The notes below the pieces were generated by a model. It worked only from the letters and a program-made list of their open reading frames with translations, made no database searches and was not told the DNA's origin. From the NCBI GenBank assembly GCA_017607445.1, contig JAEVHH010000001.1, forward strand, positions 3,782,001 through 3,846,000: a stretch of DNA of 64,000 nt, in the 5' to 3' direction. The position numbers and the translations under genes were made by a program. Numbering within the stretch: the stretch's first letter is position 1; the number at the start of each line of letters is the position of its first letter. The DNA comes from Histoplasma ohiense (lineage: Eukaryota; Ascomycota; Eurotiomycetes; Onygenales; Ajellomycetaceae). Below, in pieces: positions 1 through 13,104 of the stretch.

Positions 1-182
1 AACTTTGTAGTTTGATATCATTGTGAAAATATTTTTGGAGACCGTGGTGAAATAAGCGTTTGCCCCTTCTTTCTGTGTTTCCCTTTCCGCTACTGGTAAA
101 CTTTCATGGAAGGGGAAAAATGATCCTACCTTGTTAGTTATTCATCGGGTATCATATGTAGTTCCAGGAGCTCACGATTTAA

Positions 183-2036
183 TCATGTCTTCCCGTTTTA
201 GCAGTACCTCCGAACGCAGCCTCCGCATGCCTTGTTGTGTTTTGCCTCCTCCTTATCGTCACCGCTGCGAAAGTGAGCCTCTTCTATACATTTACTTTGG
301 GCGCAAATATATATTTGTAAACACACATATATATATGTGCATCTCCCACAGAATGGAATGTAAATACGGCGTTGCGGATTCCACTAATGACCAATGCGCG
401 AGCTGTATAGGTTGTGAATAGGCTTTTTTTCTCCCCATTCCGCAAGGTACCGGGACCGATTCTCGCAAAGATCACAGGGGGATGGTTGCTGTGCGTGGAT
501 CTTGCCGGACGGCGAGCCATGAAGGTTCACGAACTCCATGAGAAGTACGGCTCCGTGGTGCAACTTGGGCCCAACGAACTCAGCTTCTCCAGTGCGGAGA
601 GCATTGATATGATCTATGGAACGGGGACTCGATTCCGCAAAGCACCAATGTATATGACAATGGGTCGCCCAGGTGTCTTACACTTGTCGGATCCAGCAGC
701 ACACAGGGAGCGACGACGGTTATTAAACCATGCGTTTTCAAAACAACATCTTGATGACATGGAGCCAGAATTTCGAAATTCAGTGAAGAAGATAGTGGCC
801 AGAATGGAGCGGCAGGGTGGAGAAGCTTTGGATATGAAGCATTGGTTTAAAATGTACACTCTGGATAATGCAGGCAAAGCTTTCCTTGGGGCGACCTTTG
901 GGGGACTGGATTCCGACGAATCGCCACGATACGTAAAAGACTTTGATTTGTTTTTACTGGCATGGGCATTTAAGAGCACTTTCCCCATACCAGCTTGGTT
1001 TGTGCGGAAAATACCTCATCCTAAAATTAAGTTCGTCTTCGATGCGGAAGCGCGCATCTACCAGGTGAGTTTGGACAAGTTGCAGGCATTCCAGGCGTTT
1101 CCCGCTCCATTCTTCAGAATAGCTGCGTCGCATCTTTGAGCGCCGATTGATCTGCTGGCTGACCACTTCTTATTGTATCAAACCAGTACGGGATTGATAG
1201 ATTCAATGAATACATCGAAAAATATGGCCGTGTCTCCCAACGCCGAGATTTGCTAACCAAGATGATTGGCAGAAAAGAGAATGATCCAGATGCACTCGCT
1301 GATTCCGATATTGCCGTGGAAATCAGCAATCTTTGTTTCGCAGCGACCGATACCACGGGGACAGCTCTGGTTTATCTCTTTTGGGAGCTCGCACGTAATC
1401 CGCATCTGGCAGAGCGACTTCGTTCCGAGATCGCCGACCTTCCATTAGTGGATGGAGTCATTCAACACCAGAGTGTATCAAATGCCCCATTTCTAGAAGC
1501 GCTTATAATAGAAGGATTGCGAGCCTACCCGCCTCTCCCATCTGGTCTCCTCAGGGAGGCCCCTGTTGGTGGATGTGTCATAGATGGCATATATGTACCC
1601 CAAGGAGTGAGTAACAAAGAACAAAACCTTTCCTTCAATCAAAGGCATATTGGAACAGAGCCTTACTGACGGATGCATCTCTGTTCCCACCTGTCCATGG
1701 CCACCCATATAGACTATAGCTTCAACACACACCTGGACAACTCATCACAGCCCTGAATATTTCCCACACCCCGATAAGTTTGATCCATCTCGCTGGCTTG
1801 AAGGAAATGTGTGTGACGGAATGAAAAAGCTCTGGATGCCGTTTTCTAAGGGTCCTCGGAATTGCCTGGGGCGCACCATGGGGCTGTTCGAAATGAAGAT
1901 TCTAATTGCAACTTTGGTGAGGAGATTTCATATTAGTATCGACGATACGATGAGAGATGACGCGATGGATATCACAGATCATTTTCTCCTTATCCCCAAA
2001 GGCGATAAATGTCTGCTCCGCTTTACCCCGATATAA
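183..2036 (+). CDS. Cytochrome P450 monooxygenase, 5' end unresolved
   Basis: This encodes a membrane-anchored haem-thiolate monooxygenase; the substrate cannot be told from sequence. I read four exons, all joined in phase 0: about 183-272, 411-1064, 1187-1606 and 1713-2036. Exon 1 gives a hydrophobic anchor (LVVFCLLLIVTAAK). Exon 2 opens with FFSPFRKVPGP, the usual proline-rich hinge. The I-helix motif AATDTTGT, the K-helix EGLR, the FDPSRW segment and the haem loop FSKGPRNCLG with its cysteine ligand are all present, so the catalytic core is intact. The oddity is the start: exon 1 is preceded by an in-frame TAA at 180-182, with no ATG between it and the anchor. A further 5' exon or decay of the start are both possible. 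An alcohol dehydrogenase lies 2.7 kb downstream on the same strand, a possible oxidation partner, though the gap is large. Confidence 0.85.
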
Positions 2037-4783
2037 ATAACGGCCCGTGGGCGATTCGAGGAAGATGGAGAGGCGGATGGTGAAGACGTAGAGGGGGGAT
2101 TGGGAATATCTTTTCGGCGAACGTAAAGGTTGGCAGGGCAGGCGAATGCACTGAGTACACTAGTGCAGCACTTTTGTTTTCCCGGCTTATTTAGTCTGTG
2201 CTAGCAAATACTGTGGATGTCGAGTAATATAATCATTTATTCTTCATTGGCGCCTGGACTGGGAGATGCCCCATTCAGTTAATAGGTTTGGTAATTGGTA
2301 AATAACGAAGTAATTTTTGGTAAAAGCCGTATCAGATGGAGTTGATGCCAAAAATATTCCCAAGAGACACGCTTCCTGTTTCTCGGGCTCTACTTTTTGC
2401 CCTAATTGAATACTGGATTTCATTTTATTTCCCCAAAGTCATCCTCTTGGAGAGACATGGAGTCGCCAAACTGGCCACTTGGACTAGAGGAGCAGTCGAT
2501 GTGTTCATGATCAAACCAAAAAAAAATACGCCTGCGTATGCAAATCGTTGACGCGAGTGGGATTCGTGTTTGTTCATTTCATTTCACATCACTAAAATAG
2601 AGATGGCGGATAAAATGTAAGTGTAATTGAGAGCGAGACTGTCGATGGTGTCGACAACAGACTGTCCATGGAGAGGTGTGACTGACTGAAGGATGATTTC
2701 ATCACCCTGGGTATCGATTTTTAGCCAGGACTAACAAGGCCCTGCTGTACGGAGTAGTTGACTTACTTTCGATCTCGGCTTCTATCGAGTAACAGGACTA
2801 TGGCTGATTTGCCCTTGCACGAGCACGAGTTCTGCCACATCCGTTCTTCCACGGCTCAACCCGAGTTGGCAACTAGTCAGTGGGAACAGAAAAGGCGAGA
2901 GGTTAGGCAGGATATAGTCAACGCCGTCCTTTGCTGGTTGGCTTGATTTCATTTCCTGAACCGACCTGATCAAAATATATGTTGATCCTTCCACATCGGC
3001 AGCTGTAAGAACATGTAGATAATTCGGTTGAAAGCGCCGTCTTTAAGTTATCTCTGGGTGCGGGAAGAACCCTATCCCACACAAGATTGCATCGTTGCGA
3101 GGGCTGCCTTGCTGTGGAAATACCAATCATGTTCACACGAAGAATGTACATGTACATGTACATGTACCTGTACATCAACGTTTGGTTGAACTTCCAGAGA
3201 CTGCTCTAGCCACGCAGCGTCAGAGTCGTCTATCTATCAGCAACAAACTGTTTGTTTGTTCAGCGCCGAAACCAAGTGGAGCTTCTTCGCTAGTTAAGGC
3301 ACAGCGCTGCATGCCGACCCGGCGGCGTAGAAAGCAGAATCGTTATTGGTATGGTAGATGAGAACGCCCAGTCGATAATACAAGTGACGTTGCACATTTG
3401 GTCGACGAAAATATTGTTCGCACTCAGGTCAGGGTGGTAAAGAGCAAATTTTCCGGAAGGATGGCTGCTGTAAATATCCTTCTGAGCGATCCAGGAAGGT
3501 ATTTAATGGCAGAGATGCTGTATGTGTCCAAAAGTATGCCGAAAGGAGTGCCTTGTAAATAATATTTATTCCCTTTCTTCAAGATCCCCTGTAGATCGCA
3601 TCGGTCATGGAGCAGGAAGCCAGGAGAGAAACATGGCTTCAGAGTGAAACAGCCTTCTTCCTCGAACAAAGAACCCATCTTATCAAAACGAATTTGCGAG
3701 AGTTGGGCTGTGATACGGCCTAACTGTCTCTTCACGTCGTCAATGGAGAGAGATAATGACGGCCCAGTTGAAACCGGCCACCAGCCAGCCTTTTGCGAAA
3801 TGTTATATATATGTGCAATCTACTCCGTACATTTCGCAGTTGAATTCACCACGTACTCTCCTCCCGGTGTCGGAGGGTCGTTGGCGGAGTGCTAAATATT
3901 CCCCGCATATCAAATATTTATCAAGCCGAAAACTTTCCCGCCATTATTTAGTTAACTCAGCGCTGGCAGGGTCAATTTGTAACGATATTTAATGAGATGC
4001 GCATGTCCCGCTCGGCTCGACACCGTGCCTATCAGTGAGCAGCCGGACGAATGGTTAAATATTCTGAACATCAATACCTGCTGTTAACATCTACATAATG
4101 GCATTGGCCAAACACTACGATAAAATTTGCCTCAAACAACGTTCTGCCCTTAGAAGAATTCAAAACTTTATCTTTGAGCCGTCGGCATTGAACTCTCCGC
4201 ATCCTGCACCAGTGGAACCGAGCTCTGGAGAGATCGAATTACCCCTCCACACGGGCCTGGGCATGCCGCTTGTTCCTAGGAGGTGGGAGATATAATAACT
4301 ATACTTTACATCAAGGAATCTGGAAAAACATCATCATAGTCCATCAGCCCCGGCTATCTATCGCCCATCACTGGCTTCTCTATATAAGTAGAAGGCCTCG
4401 TCAGCTGCTGCTATCTCTAGGCTTCATCGAGTTCAATGGTGTTAATATTTGTACTGTACCAGTTCAAATGGCCTGGCAGCGGATCCCCCCTCACCTTGAA
4501 GTGGGGATGTGGCACTTGAAAACAATAAATATGTTCAAGGTCCACCGGCCTAGGTTCTTTCTACCGCGGCTGCCTATGGGTATCCTCATTGCTTCCTTCG
4601 GTAATTCGGGAGTCGAGCAGTGGTATAAAGCTGCTACTCAGAGAACGTGTGCAGAATGATATCTCCAGTTTTGAATGAAGTCAGCTTCTGCCACGATATT
4701 CACTAAAAGAAATAACTCCCTTTTAAGTTCCGAAGCCAATTGCAGCATCAAACCGAAAAAAGACAGTGTCTGGACTATCCACC
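2037..4783. other. Intergenic, no gene recognised
   Basis: About 2.7 kb between the P450 and the alcohol dehydrogenase. Open frames are short and lack family signatures or convincing splice sites. It contains one TACGGAGTA motif at 2748-2756 and its complement at 3821-3829, plus a TGTACA tandem tract near 3145. The promoter of the dehydrogenase should lie at the right end. Confidence 0.6.
3145..3174. repeat. TGTACA short tandem / self-complementary tract
   Basis: Roughly five copies of the six-base palindrome TGTACA run head to tail here, with one base change. Each unit is its own reverse complement, so the tract can fold. Similar GTAC-rich palindromes occur near 31840 and 61960, also outside genes. 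Confidence 0.7.
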
Positions 4784-6162
4784 ATGGGCGAAATAGCTGA
4801 AGTCCCCAAACAGGCGAAGGCCATTGTCTATGATAACCCGGGAACCATTTCAACGAAGGTCGTGACTGTGGATGTGCCCGAGCCTGGTCCTGGAGAAGTC
4901 TTGATTAATCTGTATGTGTTCAAGCTCCCATTTGTGGTCTTTATTGGATCACGCCATATTCTTGTTCTACATTGATGCGTAGCTCTCAAAACACTTCGAG
5001 GATAATATGTTGATTTATAATATTTTTATTTCAACACAACAGGACTCACTCTGGCGTTTGTCACTCAGACTATGGCATCATGACTAATAAGGTATGTCGC
5101 TTGACATAACCCTGCATATCTTCCGTTCCTATTATATTAACACTCACTTTCTCAGTGGAAAAACCTCCCAGCTCCAACAGCGGCCGGTCAAGTTGGTGGC
5201 CATGAGGGCGTTGGAAAGGTCGTCAAACTCGGTCCGGGCACAGAAAGCTCGGGAGTAGAGCTAGGAGCTCGCGTGGGCGTCAAATGGCTGCAATATGCTT
5301 GCGGCAACTGTGGTAAGTTTATATATAAGGTACACCTAGAAACATCACTACGGCGACGTGCGACACTAACCACAAGTGACCCGTATAAGAACCTTGTGGC
5401 GCGGGTGTAGATGCCTGCTGTGTGAAATCGAAAGTGTCTGGATACTACTCTCCTGGCACATTCCAGCAATATGTTACGTCGCCGGCAAGCTATGTGACTC
5501 CGATTCCAGACTCACTTCCCTCCGACCTGGCTGCCCCTTTACTCTGCGCCGGGGTGACCGTTTATTCAGCCCTTAAGCGCAGTCAAGCCAGGCCGGGAGA
5601 TTGGGTCATTATTTCGGGTGCCGGAGGTGGCCTAGGCCATATTGCAACCCAGCTAGGCAGCAGGGGCCTAGGACACCGTATTATCGGTATCGACCACGGC
5701 AGCAAGAGAGATATCGTCCTTGAATCTGGCGCGGAACACTTTATCGACATCACGCAGTTCACGGACAACGAGCCCAAAGGCGGCAAGTTGGCGGAACACG
5801 TCCAGTCCCTGACCGGTGGCCTTGGCGCCCATGCCGTTATTGTCTGCACATCCTCGAACGCTGCGTATGCACAGGGGATGTATTTGCTCCGCATGAACGG
5901 TGTGCTAGTCTGTGTTGGAATACCAGAGAACGTGCCCCTCCCGATTGGGTCGTCGTTCCCTGCGCACCTTATCGGGAAACAGCTTTCCATCGTAGGGTCT
6001 GCAGTGGGAACTAAACGGGAGTCAATTGAGACTATGGAATTCGGGGCGCGGGGGATTATCCAAGTGCATTTCCGGACGGAGAAAATGGATGCACTAACGG
6101 ACGTATTCAAGGAAATGGAAAGGGGGGATCTTAAGGGGAGGGTGGTGCTTGACTTGTCTTAA
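4784..6162 (+). CDS. Zinc-dependent alcohol dehydrogenase (MDR family)
   Basis: A 368-residue medium-chain dehydrogenase that would interconvert alcohols and aldehydes or ketones with NAD(P) in the cytosol. Four exons are supported by GT/AG sites: 4784-4911, 5043-5091, 5156-5312 and 5390-6162. The ATG has an ACC context. Catalytic zinc ligands appear in SGVCHSD and GGHEGVG. The structural-zinc lobe is spread across an intron (ACGNC, EPC, then a further Cys pair). The nucleotide-binding turn reads GAGGGLG, as in yeast Adh1-type enzymes, and SPGTFQQYV also matches that group. A tiny 49-bp exon 2 carries the first zinc cysteine. Everything expected for an active enzyme is there; the physiological substrate is unknown. 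The stop is followed within about 35 bp by an A-rich tract. Confidence 0.92.
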
Positions 6163-6976
6163 CTTAGATATGGAGTTGTTCATTTTTTTTTTTCAAAAAA
6201 AAAAAAAAAAAAACTAATATTTGGCGGATTCTGTGTTGCGCGGAACCTTTATTTTATTTATTTATTTATTTATTTATTTATTTCGCTGCTCCTCCGGATC
6301 TCATCTTCAAGGAGCTCGAGTATTCATGTAAATAGGTTTGCAATTTGTACAGGTTTAAATTTATATTTCTTCCATATTCGTTTTATCCCTGTCCGAAAGG
6401 GAACCGTACGGAAGACTACATATATACAGATCTGTATACAGCACAGGAGATCGGCTTCGCCTTAGGTTGCCAAGAAGATTCCGTTAAATTTACAAAATAG
6501 TAATGAGCGATTTTTTTTCTTTTTTTTTTTTTTTGGGGGGATTAATTATTAGTTCGGGGTACTGAGGAAATAGACTCAGTGAATATAAAATAACGAAGCA
6601 ATGAAACTTGGAAGGCTGCTTATCACTAGGATATTAAACTTTCATATTAAAAATATTGAGTAAAAATTAAAGGGGGAGGAGATAAAAGGGGTAAACATTA
6701 AGACGGCGAAGAATGAAAATATATCAGAACCCAGAGAAGCCCGCTTCACTGACTCTGTAAATTAAACCTAAAACAGTAAATATGGAGAAATATAAAAGGA
6801 AATCAGCAAGTTTGTGTCCAGATTCTCCTCAGCCTTACTCTGTCTAGCGCATGGGCGTGGATTCCACATGCAGGTTGAGAAACCATTCTAGTGTTATTTG
6901 CCAGTTCTCTGAGGGCGGGTAGAGTATCGATAGCGTTTGGTAAGCGAATGGTAGACGGAGCTGGAACCAGATGAAC
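6163..6976. other. 3' intergenic region with A and TTTA repeats
   Basis: No gene seen. It holds the presumed 3' ends of two convergent genes, an A18-class homopolymer near 6195, a TTTA microsatellite at about 6248-6283 and a T-rich run near 6513-6534. Confidence 0.7.
6248..6283. repeat. (TTTA)n microsatellite
   Basis: About eight uninterrupted TTTA units, downstream of the alcohol dehydrogenase stop. Expected to vary in length between strains. Confidence 0.9.
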
Positions 6977-8461
6977 TTATTTAGGTCGCTTTCGGCCGCT
7001 ACCAGACGCTCCTCCTGCGGGCCTTTTGTGCCCAGATGCGGTCACCCCGAATCCCGTGGCTGGAAATTCCCTATTCAGCAAAACCTGGAATTGCTGTAGA
7101 TATGTCACCATCGACTGATTGGACATTGGGATCTTGCTCATTATGGTCACCAGCTGGGGCTCCCATTCCTTAAGGACCGCTCGCGGCAGGCTTTCCAGAA
7201 CATCGAGAACGAAGTATTGACCTGAAACCTCTGGCTGGCCGATCACTTGCGCAAATAAGTTACAATCATTCTCTGTTTCTCCTGCGGGTGAGATGCGGCC
7301 CCAAGCATTGCCATCAAACGCATTGTAGTTGTAAGTGACGACATCCCGAAGTATCCCGATCAGGGCATCTGGTGCATTCCTATGGCTATCGGGCGCGCGA
7401 GGGGCAATGTTGATTGCGACCAGAGAGACAAGCTCGTGCAGCCGCTCGACGACAACACGGATTTCCAACGCAGTCCCGTCTCGCTGGGGAGTCCCATATT
7501 GGCAGTAGCGGTCAAAATCAACCAGCAAGGCACGAGTCTTTTTTTGGACTTTGTCAAAGAATATAGCACAGCGCGCTGGCGCAGGCATTGCTTTGCGAAG
7601 GCTGCGATAGACATTATCGTCGTGAACTGCCAGGCGGAACATTGTTGCTTCAAAGTCACCCTGGACAACACACTGTTCTGGTGTTCTCGGCTGGCGGATA
7701 GTTTCCGCCTGGTCAGGGCGGAAGTCATCAGGCATCGTGGCTTCACTGAAGGCAGAGAGAATGTCCCTCACCTTTTCGGGGCGACTCATAGATGTACCAG
7801 ATTCCTGTTCTGAAAATTCAGGGGAGCTTGGATCATCAACTAAGGCCCAGCGAGCTTTTATCAAGATATCTTCCATACGACCGCCGATAAGCTCGTACAA
7901 GGGAGGGAAATTCGGAGATTGACCAGTACGTGATAGGGAGATTCCTGGGCCTGGCCCTTTGGGAAGGGTCAATCTATGCAGTTGGTCGACGAGCCACTAG
8001 CGAACGAATGTTAGCTCCTTCAAGTAGTGTCAATTTTCATCATAATGCCCTCTTACAAATATATGTCGGCAGGCTTTCGGACCATCCCCATATTCCGAAC
8101 AGGAGCAAGTCATTGGCCCATTCCCTAAGTGAACCAGCCCATGGTCAAGGACCTGGAAGTCATATCCGTCTTGTGACGCACGACATTTATCGACAACAAA
8201 TTTCCCCAAGATCCCCGACAGCGCCCTAGCTCTTACTTCTCCTGAAAGCCCGGAAACGTTGTACAAAATGGCCGAATTTCCTGTGACGAGGGACTTGGTT
8301 GATCCAGGCGCGGAATCCTCCACTTCCTCTTCCCCAGACGAGCTACTGGCGGAATTTTCTTCCTCGTCATCTACTGCACCGCGTCTCTCTGCTTGTCCAC
8401 GAGTGGTTGACATCCTGCCACCAAGAGATAGGTTCCCCAGTTGTTTCGTTGGAGCCGACAT
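6977..8461 (-). CDS. SWIM-type zinc-finger protein
   Basis: Two exons (8461-8057 and 7996-6977) joined in phase 0 by a 60-bp intron with GTAAGA donor, GCTAAC branch and TAG acceptor give 474 residues. Exon 1 has a Ser/Glu-rich acidic stretch at about 30-55 and then a SWIM motif: C119-x-C121, nine residues, C131-x-H133. The intron falls two residues after the last zinc ligand. Exon 2 is a mostly helical region with no domain I recognise, ending in a basic Gly/Lys/Arg tail (RKRPK) that could be a nuclear signal. SWIM fingers bind DNA or protein and occur in MULE transposases and in signalling proteins. I see no transposase core, so this is better called a host protein of unknown role. The start ATG is the first in the frame. 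Confidence 0.75.
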
Positions 8462-9500
8462 GAGAACACGACTTAGGGAAGGAGAAGTCGCTATTAAGGA
8501 GTATAATCACACAGTAGCCGAAAGTCGAAAATTCTAAGGCGCCTTTAGAAAACAATTCAAATACTAATGAAAGATAACTTGAGAAGGAAGGGGAAAAATA
8601 ACTGAATCTCATGCTGCTCTGGAGCTCCTTTTGTAGTTGTTCTGAAGCCGCGCAAAAGACGAAAATCCAGCTTGAAAGTGCTTTGCCGTAAAAGGAAAGT
8701 ATAAAGAGGCGCACAGCTTCACAAATAGACAAATAGCTATTGCGTCCGGTTCCCAACTCAACAAGGAAGCGGATATGTTGCGTGGAGGAACGGTCAAACA
8801 GCCGCGTATCAATGGACAGTGCAGTTATACCCTAGCCAGCATGTAGATCAAAAAGAATCGAAGTAGCGGTCGCTCAAGGCCGGTCAGGGGAGATATATCA
8901 ATCAGGAAACGAGGCTGGTGTCTCCGGGTCCCGCCATGTTCAGTGACAGAGCCGGAGGGGTAGAGATGCGCAACCAATTGGAAAGCCAACCACTGCAACG
9001 GCGTTAAGTGCTAGATAAAGTACTCCGGATATGATGTAGAGTGGAATTGTAGCCTGGAGGACCCAGAAGATGTTCCATCTGCGGCACAGCGAACAGCTGG
9101 CACCCCAGGGGGCTATGAAGCGACCAGGAAAAATCATGGAGAAAGAAAATACAGTCGCTAGGTACCTGGGCAATTAAAGCTCCCGCCAAAATGCAGCGAG
9201 AGTGGACAAGTGTGGATTAGTATCATGTCCACTGAGCTAACTACTGCGAGCTGGGACCTAGTTGACATGGAAAAATGGATTTGTTGCCTGTCACAGCCAG
9301 ATAGCGAGCGTATGAGAAGGCATCGGCAATTCCCCTCTGCCTGTCCCGACCGATGCTGGCAAGAAATCAAGGCATCAAAACCGGCCTGCGGATCATTCGA
9401 ACAACGGCTCGCCTGATTCAATTGCCTGCACATCATGATAGGATGGATGTGAAGCAAGCAACGGCGCGTCTGGCGATTAGCCCCGCCGCACGTCCCCTAT

Positions 9501-9559
9501 CTAAGTTAGCGAACGAGAGAACTAGCCAGGAAATCTCGCCCAAGTCATCGCTAACTTAG
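9501..9559. repeat. Perfect 12-bp inverted repeat, 35-bp spacer
   Basis: CTAAGTTAGCGA at 9501-9512 and its exact complement TCGCTAACTTAG at 9548-9559. It lies inside the gene desert. It could be a hairpin, the ends of a tiny foldback element or a chance pairing. Confidence 0.6.
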
Positions 9560-12023
9560 TTATATGCCCGATCGGTAACTTGGAAGTCCAATCTCACCTG
9601 GAGGCTGGAGCCAATCCCCGTTATCCCAGGCCTGCACCAAATTTGCCCTGAACGGCGCGCCCCTGATTTTGTTGCTGGCCTCTGTGGGTTCAACCCGGAC
9701 GAGGTTGGATCAGGCTGTTTCGCGGGAGGGAGATAGATAAATCTATTCGTTCTTGGGCGGCTAAGTTACTGGATGCGGCACAGGCTTGCCTCTTGTTTCC
9801 TGTAGAGGGGTGTAAGTAGTTAACAAAACAAGCCTTGCAAAATTCAGTATGGCATGCCCGAGAAAAAACACCGTACGTTGGCTTGCATGCCACTCCACAA
9901 ACATTGCTGAATCATGGCTATCTACCACCTCCATTGATCTGGGACATGGTCCACCAAGGATAAAAAAGGCGTCTCAGCCGTTTGAGTGGCGATTTGTTGG
10001 CGCGCGAAGGATCAGACAGGGTATTCGTCTGAGCACCGCTGTGCCGCAAATTGATATCCAGCAGTCCCCAGCATCGTGTTCGAACCGGAAGGCTTCCTTC
10101 CTCTCCACCCGACTGTGGCGGCGTTGATTACCCGGAGAGACACATCCAATTCTGGTCATCTGAATGTTTCGGCGCCGGAAGATCGACTGTTTTGTCCTCC
10201 CAGGACTGCCCCTTCATGCCACGATAGGCCCACGAGGGATGTCGCAAGAGCCGCGCTGCGACACACCAAGACCTTGACTCCTTGCTATATATTTCCGGAA
10301 ATTCATACTCCTGAGGCTCTTTCGTTGACAATGCGTTTGTTCTCTTTGATATCACAGCCTCAGATGTCCAGGGGGACGGCATCAGCCTGTTTCATAGCCG
10401 CGCCTGGAGAGCCAATGCCATCCAAGGACGGGGTTCTCCTAAACCGCCTGACATCGATTCTACATGAAGTTCTGTGGATTGCCCAAGAGAAAATATACGT
10501 CAAATTTTACAGGATGTCCCAATCAACAACCACTATCCACCTTTTAAGTCAAAATCTGGCGGCCACAATAATATACAGCGTATATCCCCCTCCAAACCCA
10601 CCACACAGCCGCAACCTTTAGCCACCGTTTGGCTAATCCCCGTCGCCTTTGTGGTGCAATTAGGCGACTGGGCAAATTTCAAAGGTTGGCCATGATTCAG
10701 GCACTGCGGGGCAATCGTTGGAATCAACGTGCCCCACTGCGTGGCGACTATCACCGGGTGTCTTTGTACATACTTCAATTAATGATATAACTACTACGCC
10801 TATTTGTTACCTTGAGCTTGTGATTCGATCATTTTGTGACAAACGGTGGTTCAGAATGGCACAACGGGGCTTACCATTTTGCTGCGCTCCGTTATCCGTA
10901 GCTTATTTTTACCGTCAAACCCTGGAAAAATTTCATCTTGATTACAATCGGCAAATTACACGCACCATAACTTGCCAGGGACCGCAAATGCGAGAGGTTG
11001 GTGCCGTACAAGTCTGCCTTGGGGATAGGAAGTTGATCTGTGAATGGCCTATGAAGCGCTTCCACATCAACTAACTGCAGTTCAAAGATATGCGCACGCC
11101 GATGAAGACCCAATGAACCGGATTGGGCTTTTGCAATAACTGTTTATTGTTGACGGAGGCAACTGTGGACCATCATCATTTTAGTAGATGTTCTAACGTA
11201 TGTCCGCAGAAACTCCCAATATCTACATGGAGGTTATCAATAGCACAAGCGGCAGCAAAACATCTACATGTGAGCACATTAACTGTTGTTGGGATTTCTC
11301 GTCAATCAAACCTCAAAAGCGGCATTCCAGTATCTTATCTTAATTAAATATGGTAGAATTCTGTAAGTTGTCGTTCCATGGATCAACCGCGGAAATTTGC
11401 TGTTGCTATTTCGCGCATAGAAAGAAGCCTGCTAATTTTGAACAAAAAGTTTAGCCTGTTGCCAGAAAAGCCAACTGCAAGATTGGTCTCATGAGCATAG
11501 GCTATCGAGGGGACCAAATCCACCACCAACGCCCATCGAATCACTTGACCAGCACTACATGCGGGTGATACGGGACGAAGTGAATCCCAAGACTTGAAAC
11601 CTCACCCCTGCTGGCTCGGATAGTTAAGAACAAACCACGATTCGTAGCCACATAACGGCTGCTAACAAGGAAAAGGACAAAATATTGTCTTCCTTGCCAT
11701 CGGCTCTTGGATAATGAATAACCTAAGTGCTGATCGGGAAACTTGGAAATGGCACACGGAATATGCTTTCATGTTGAAGGTTCTGCAATCACCTGGAACT
11801 GAACATGTCCCATGATTAGAAGGAGTTTACAGATCGATCAGCTAGTTAACTAACTAACGTGCTAAGTTAGTAGTTATCGTCCGCAGCAATATCCCGTCCG
11901 CCTTCGAAGCTTCACGATGCAAGGACGATTGCCCAGCAAGTGCGTTGGGGGAAGTTAAGCCAGCACTAAGTCCCACAGTTTGCTGATGCACCTCCTGCAA
12001 TAGTAACTAATAATAATACAGAG

Positions 12024-12024
<1 letters not shown>

Positions 12025-12061
<37 letters not shown>
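12025..12061. repeat. (TAA)n microsatellite
   Basis: About twelve clean TAA/ATA units preceded by an interrupted stretch from 12003. Not in a predicted gene. Confidence 0.9.
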
Positions 12062-13104
12062 GGATGTGATTCCCCTCACTAGAAGGGGCTGGATCTGGAT
12101 CAAAAATTGTGGAACTCTGCGTGTGGTTCCACTACGCCCGTCCGATTGAAGTCTGAAGGAGAAACAGGATTAACAGAGTTTTATCATCGGACTGAATAGT
12201 TCCTGAATTTCCTCTTGACTGCCTCTTAATACCCTCGGCCAGTGCACAGGAGATATATGGTATTCTTTTTGGGGGCAATGAATATATTTCAAAATAGGTA
12301 CAGGACATACAACCCATCTCAAAAGATATATAAGATTGATATTGTTCGGGAAGGAAAAAGAATCTGCAAGCTATGTATGGTCTCGCATGGAGAACACTGA
12401 ATGAATCAGAGCAGTTGCAAATGTCCGCATCAATCGAACGTGCCGTAAAACTTAAATATGCAGCCAACAACATACATTCCGGGGAAGGACGGGTTTATTT
12501 ACTCCGATCTCAGTAACTATATCCCTTCGTGATCCAGAATCTCATTTTTAATATGATATTTCGTTCGGGAAATTTGATGAATAAATTTGAAGGAGAGAAT
12601 GAACTGCATTCTCATATCATTAAAAAAAATCGGAGATAAAACAGCAATTCCTATCCTTCACAAGAGGCAATGCTGGAAATCAAAATATATGGCTATCCTC
12701 CTTGACTTCAATTTGTTCCACATAGTAAGAGACTCTGTCGACTAAGTTCATAAAATGCAAAACGGGATGCAGCAAGGAGCGTATTGCTGACAAAATTAGG
12801 AAGCATGAAGAAAGTAACGGAACATAATATGTGGCCCCAATCTATGTAAGGATGGCAACGAAGGAAAAGAATAGTAGTGAGGAATCTAATAGCACAAAAG
12901 AATAAAGGCGTGGAACATGGAAAGCAACAACTCGTTTATGATAAACCGTTCTATAATTACTCCTGTAGCAGCTGCCGTCCTGGTTCCCGCTCCTGCTCCC
13001 GCTTCCTTCTAGTTATGCTCGTCTAGCGAGCAGAGAAGGGATTCGTTAAGGATCTCTGAGGATCTCTGTAGAACCCGAGCTCGTAGATTCATCGTAGTTC
13101 TCAT

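Larger units (their letters stand above)
8462..13104. other. Gene desert
   Basis: About 4.6 kb without a recognisable gene. Open frames are under about 180 codons, overlap each other and show no family signatures. It holds an inverted repeat at 9501-9559, a TAA microsatellite near 12025 and a GTTAACTAACTAAC-rich patch near 11845. A hydrophobic frame on the minus strand at 8940-9173 looks membrane-like but is too short to assign. Confidence 0.6.

Noticed and set aside
8940..9173. Hydrophobic minus-strand frame resembling part of a transporter
   Set aside because: Only 77 codons, no conserved signature, and neighbouring frames do not extend it.
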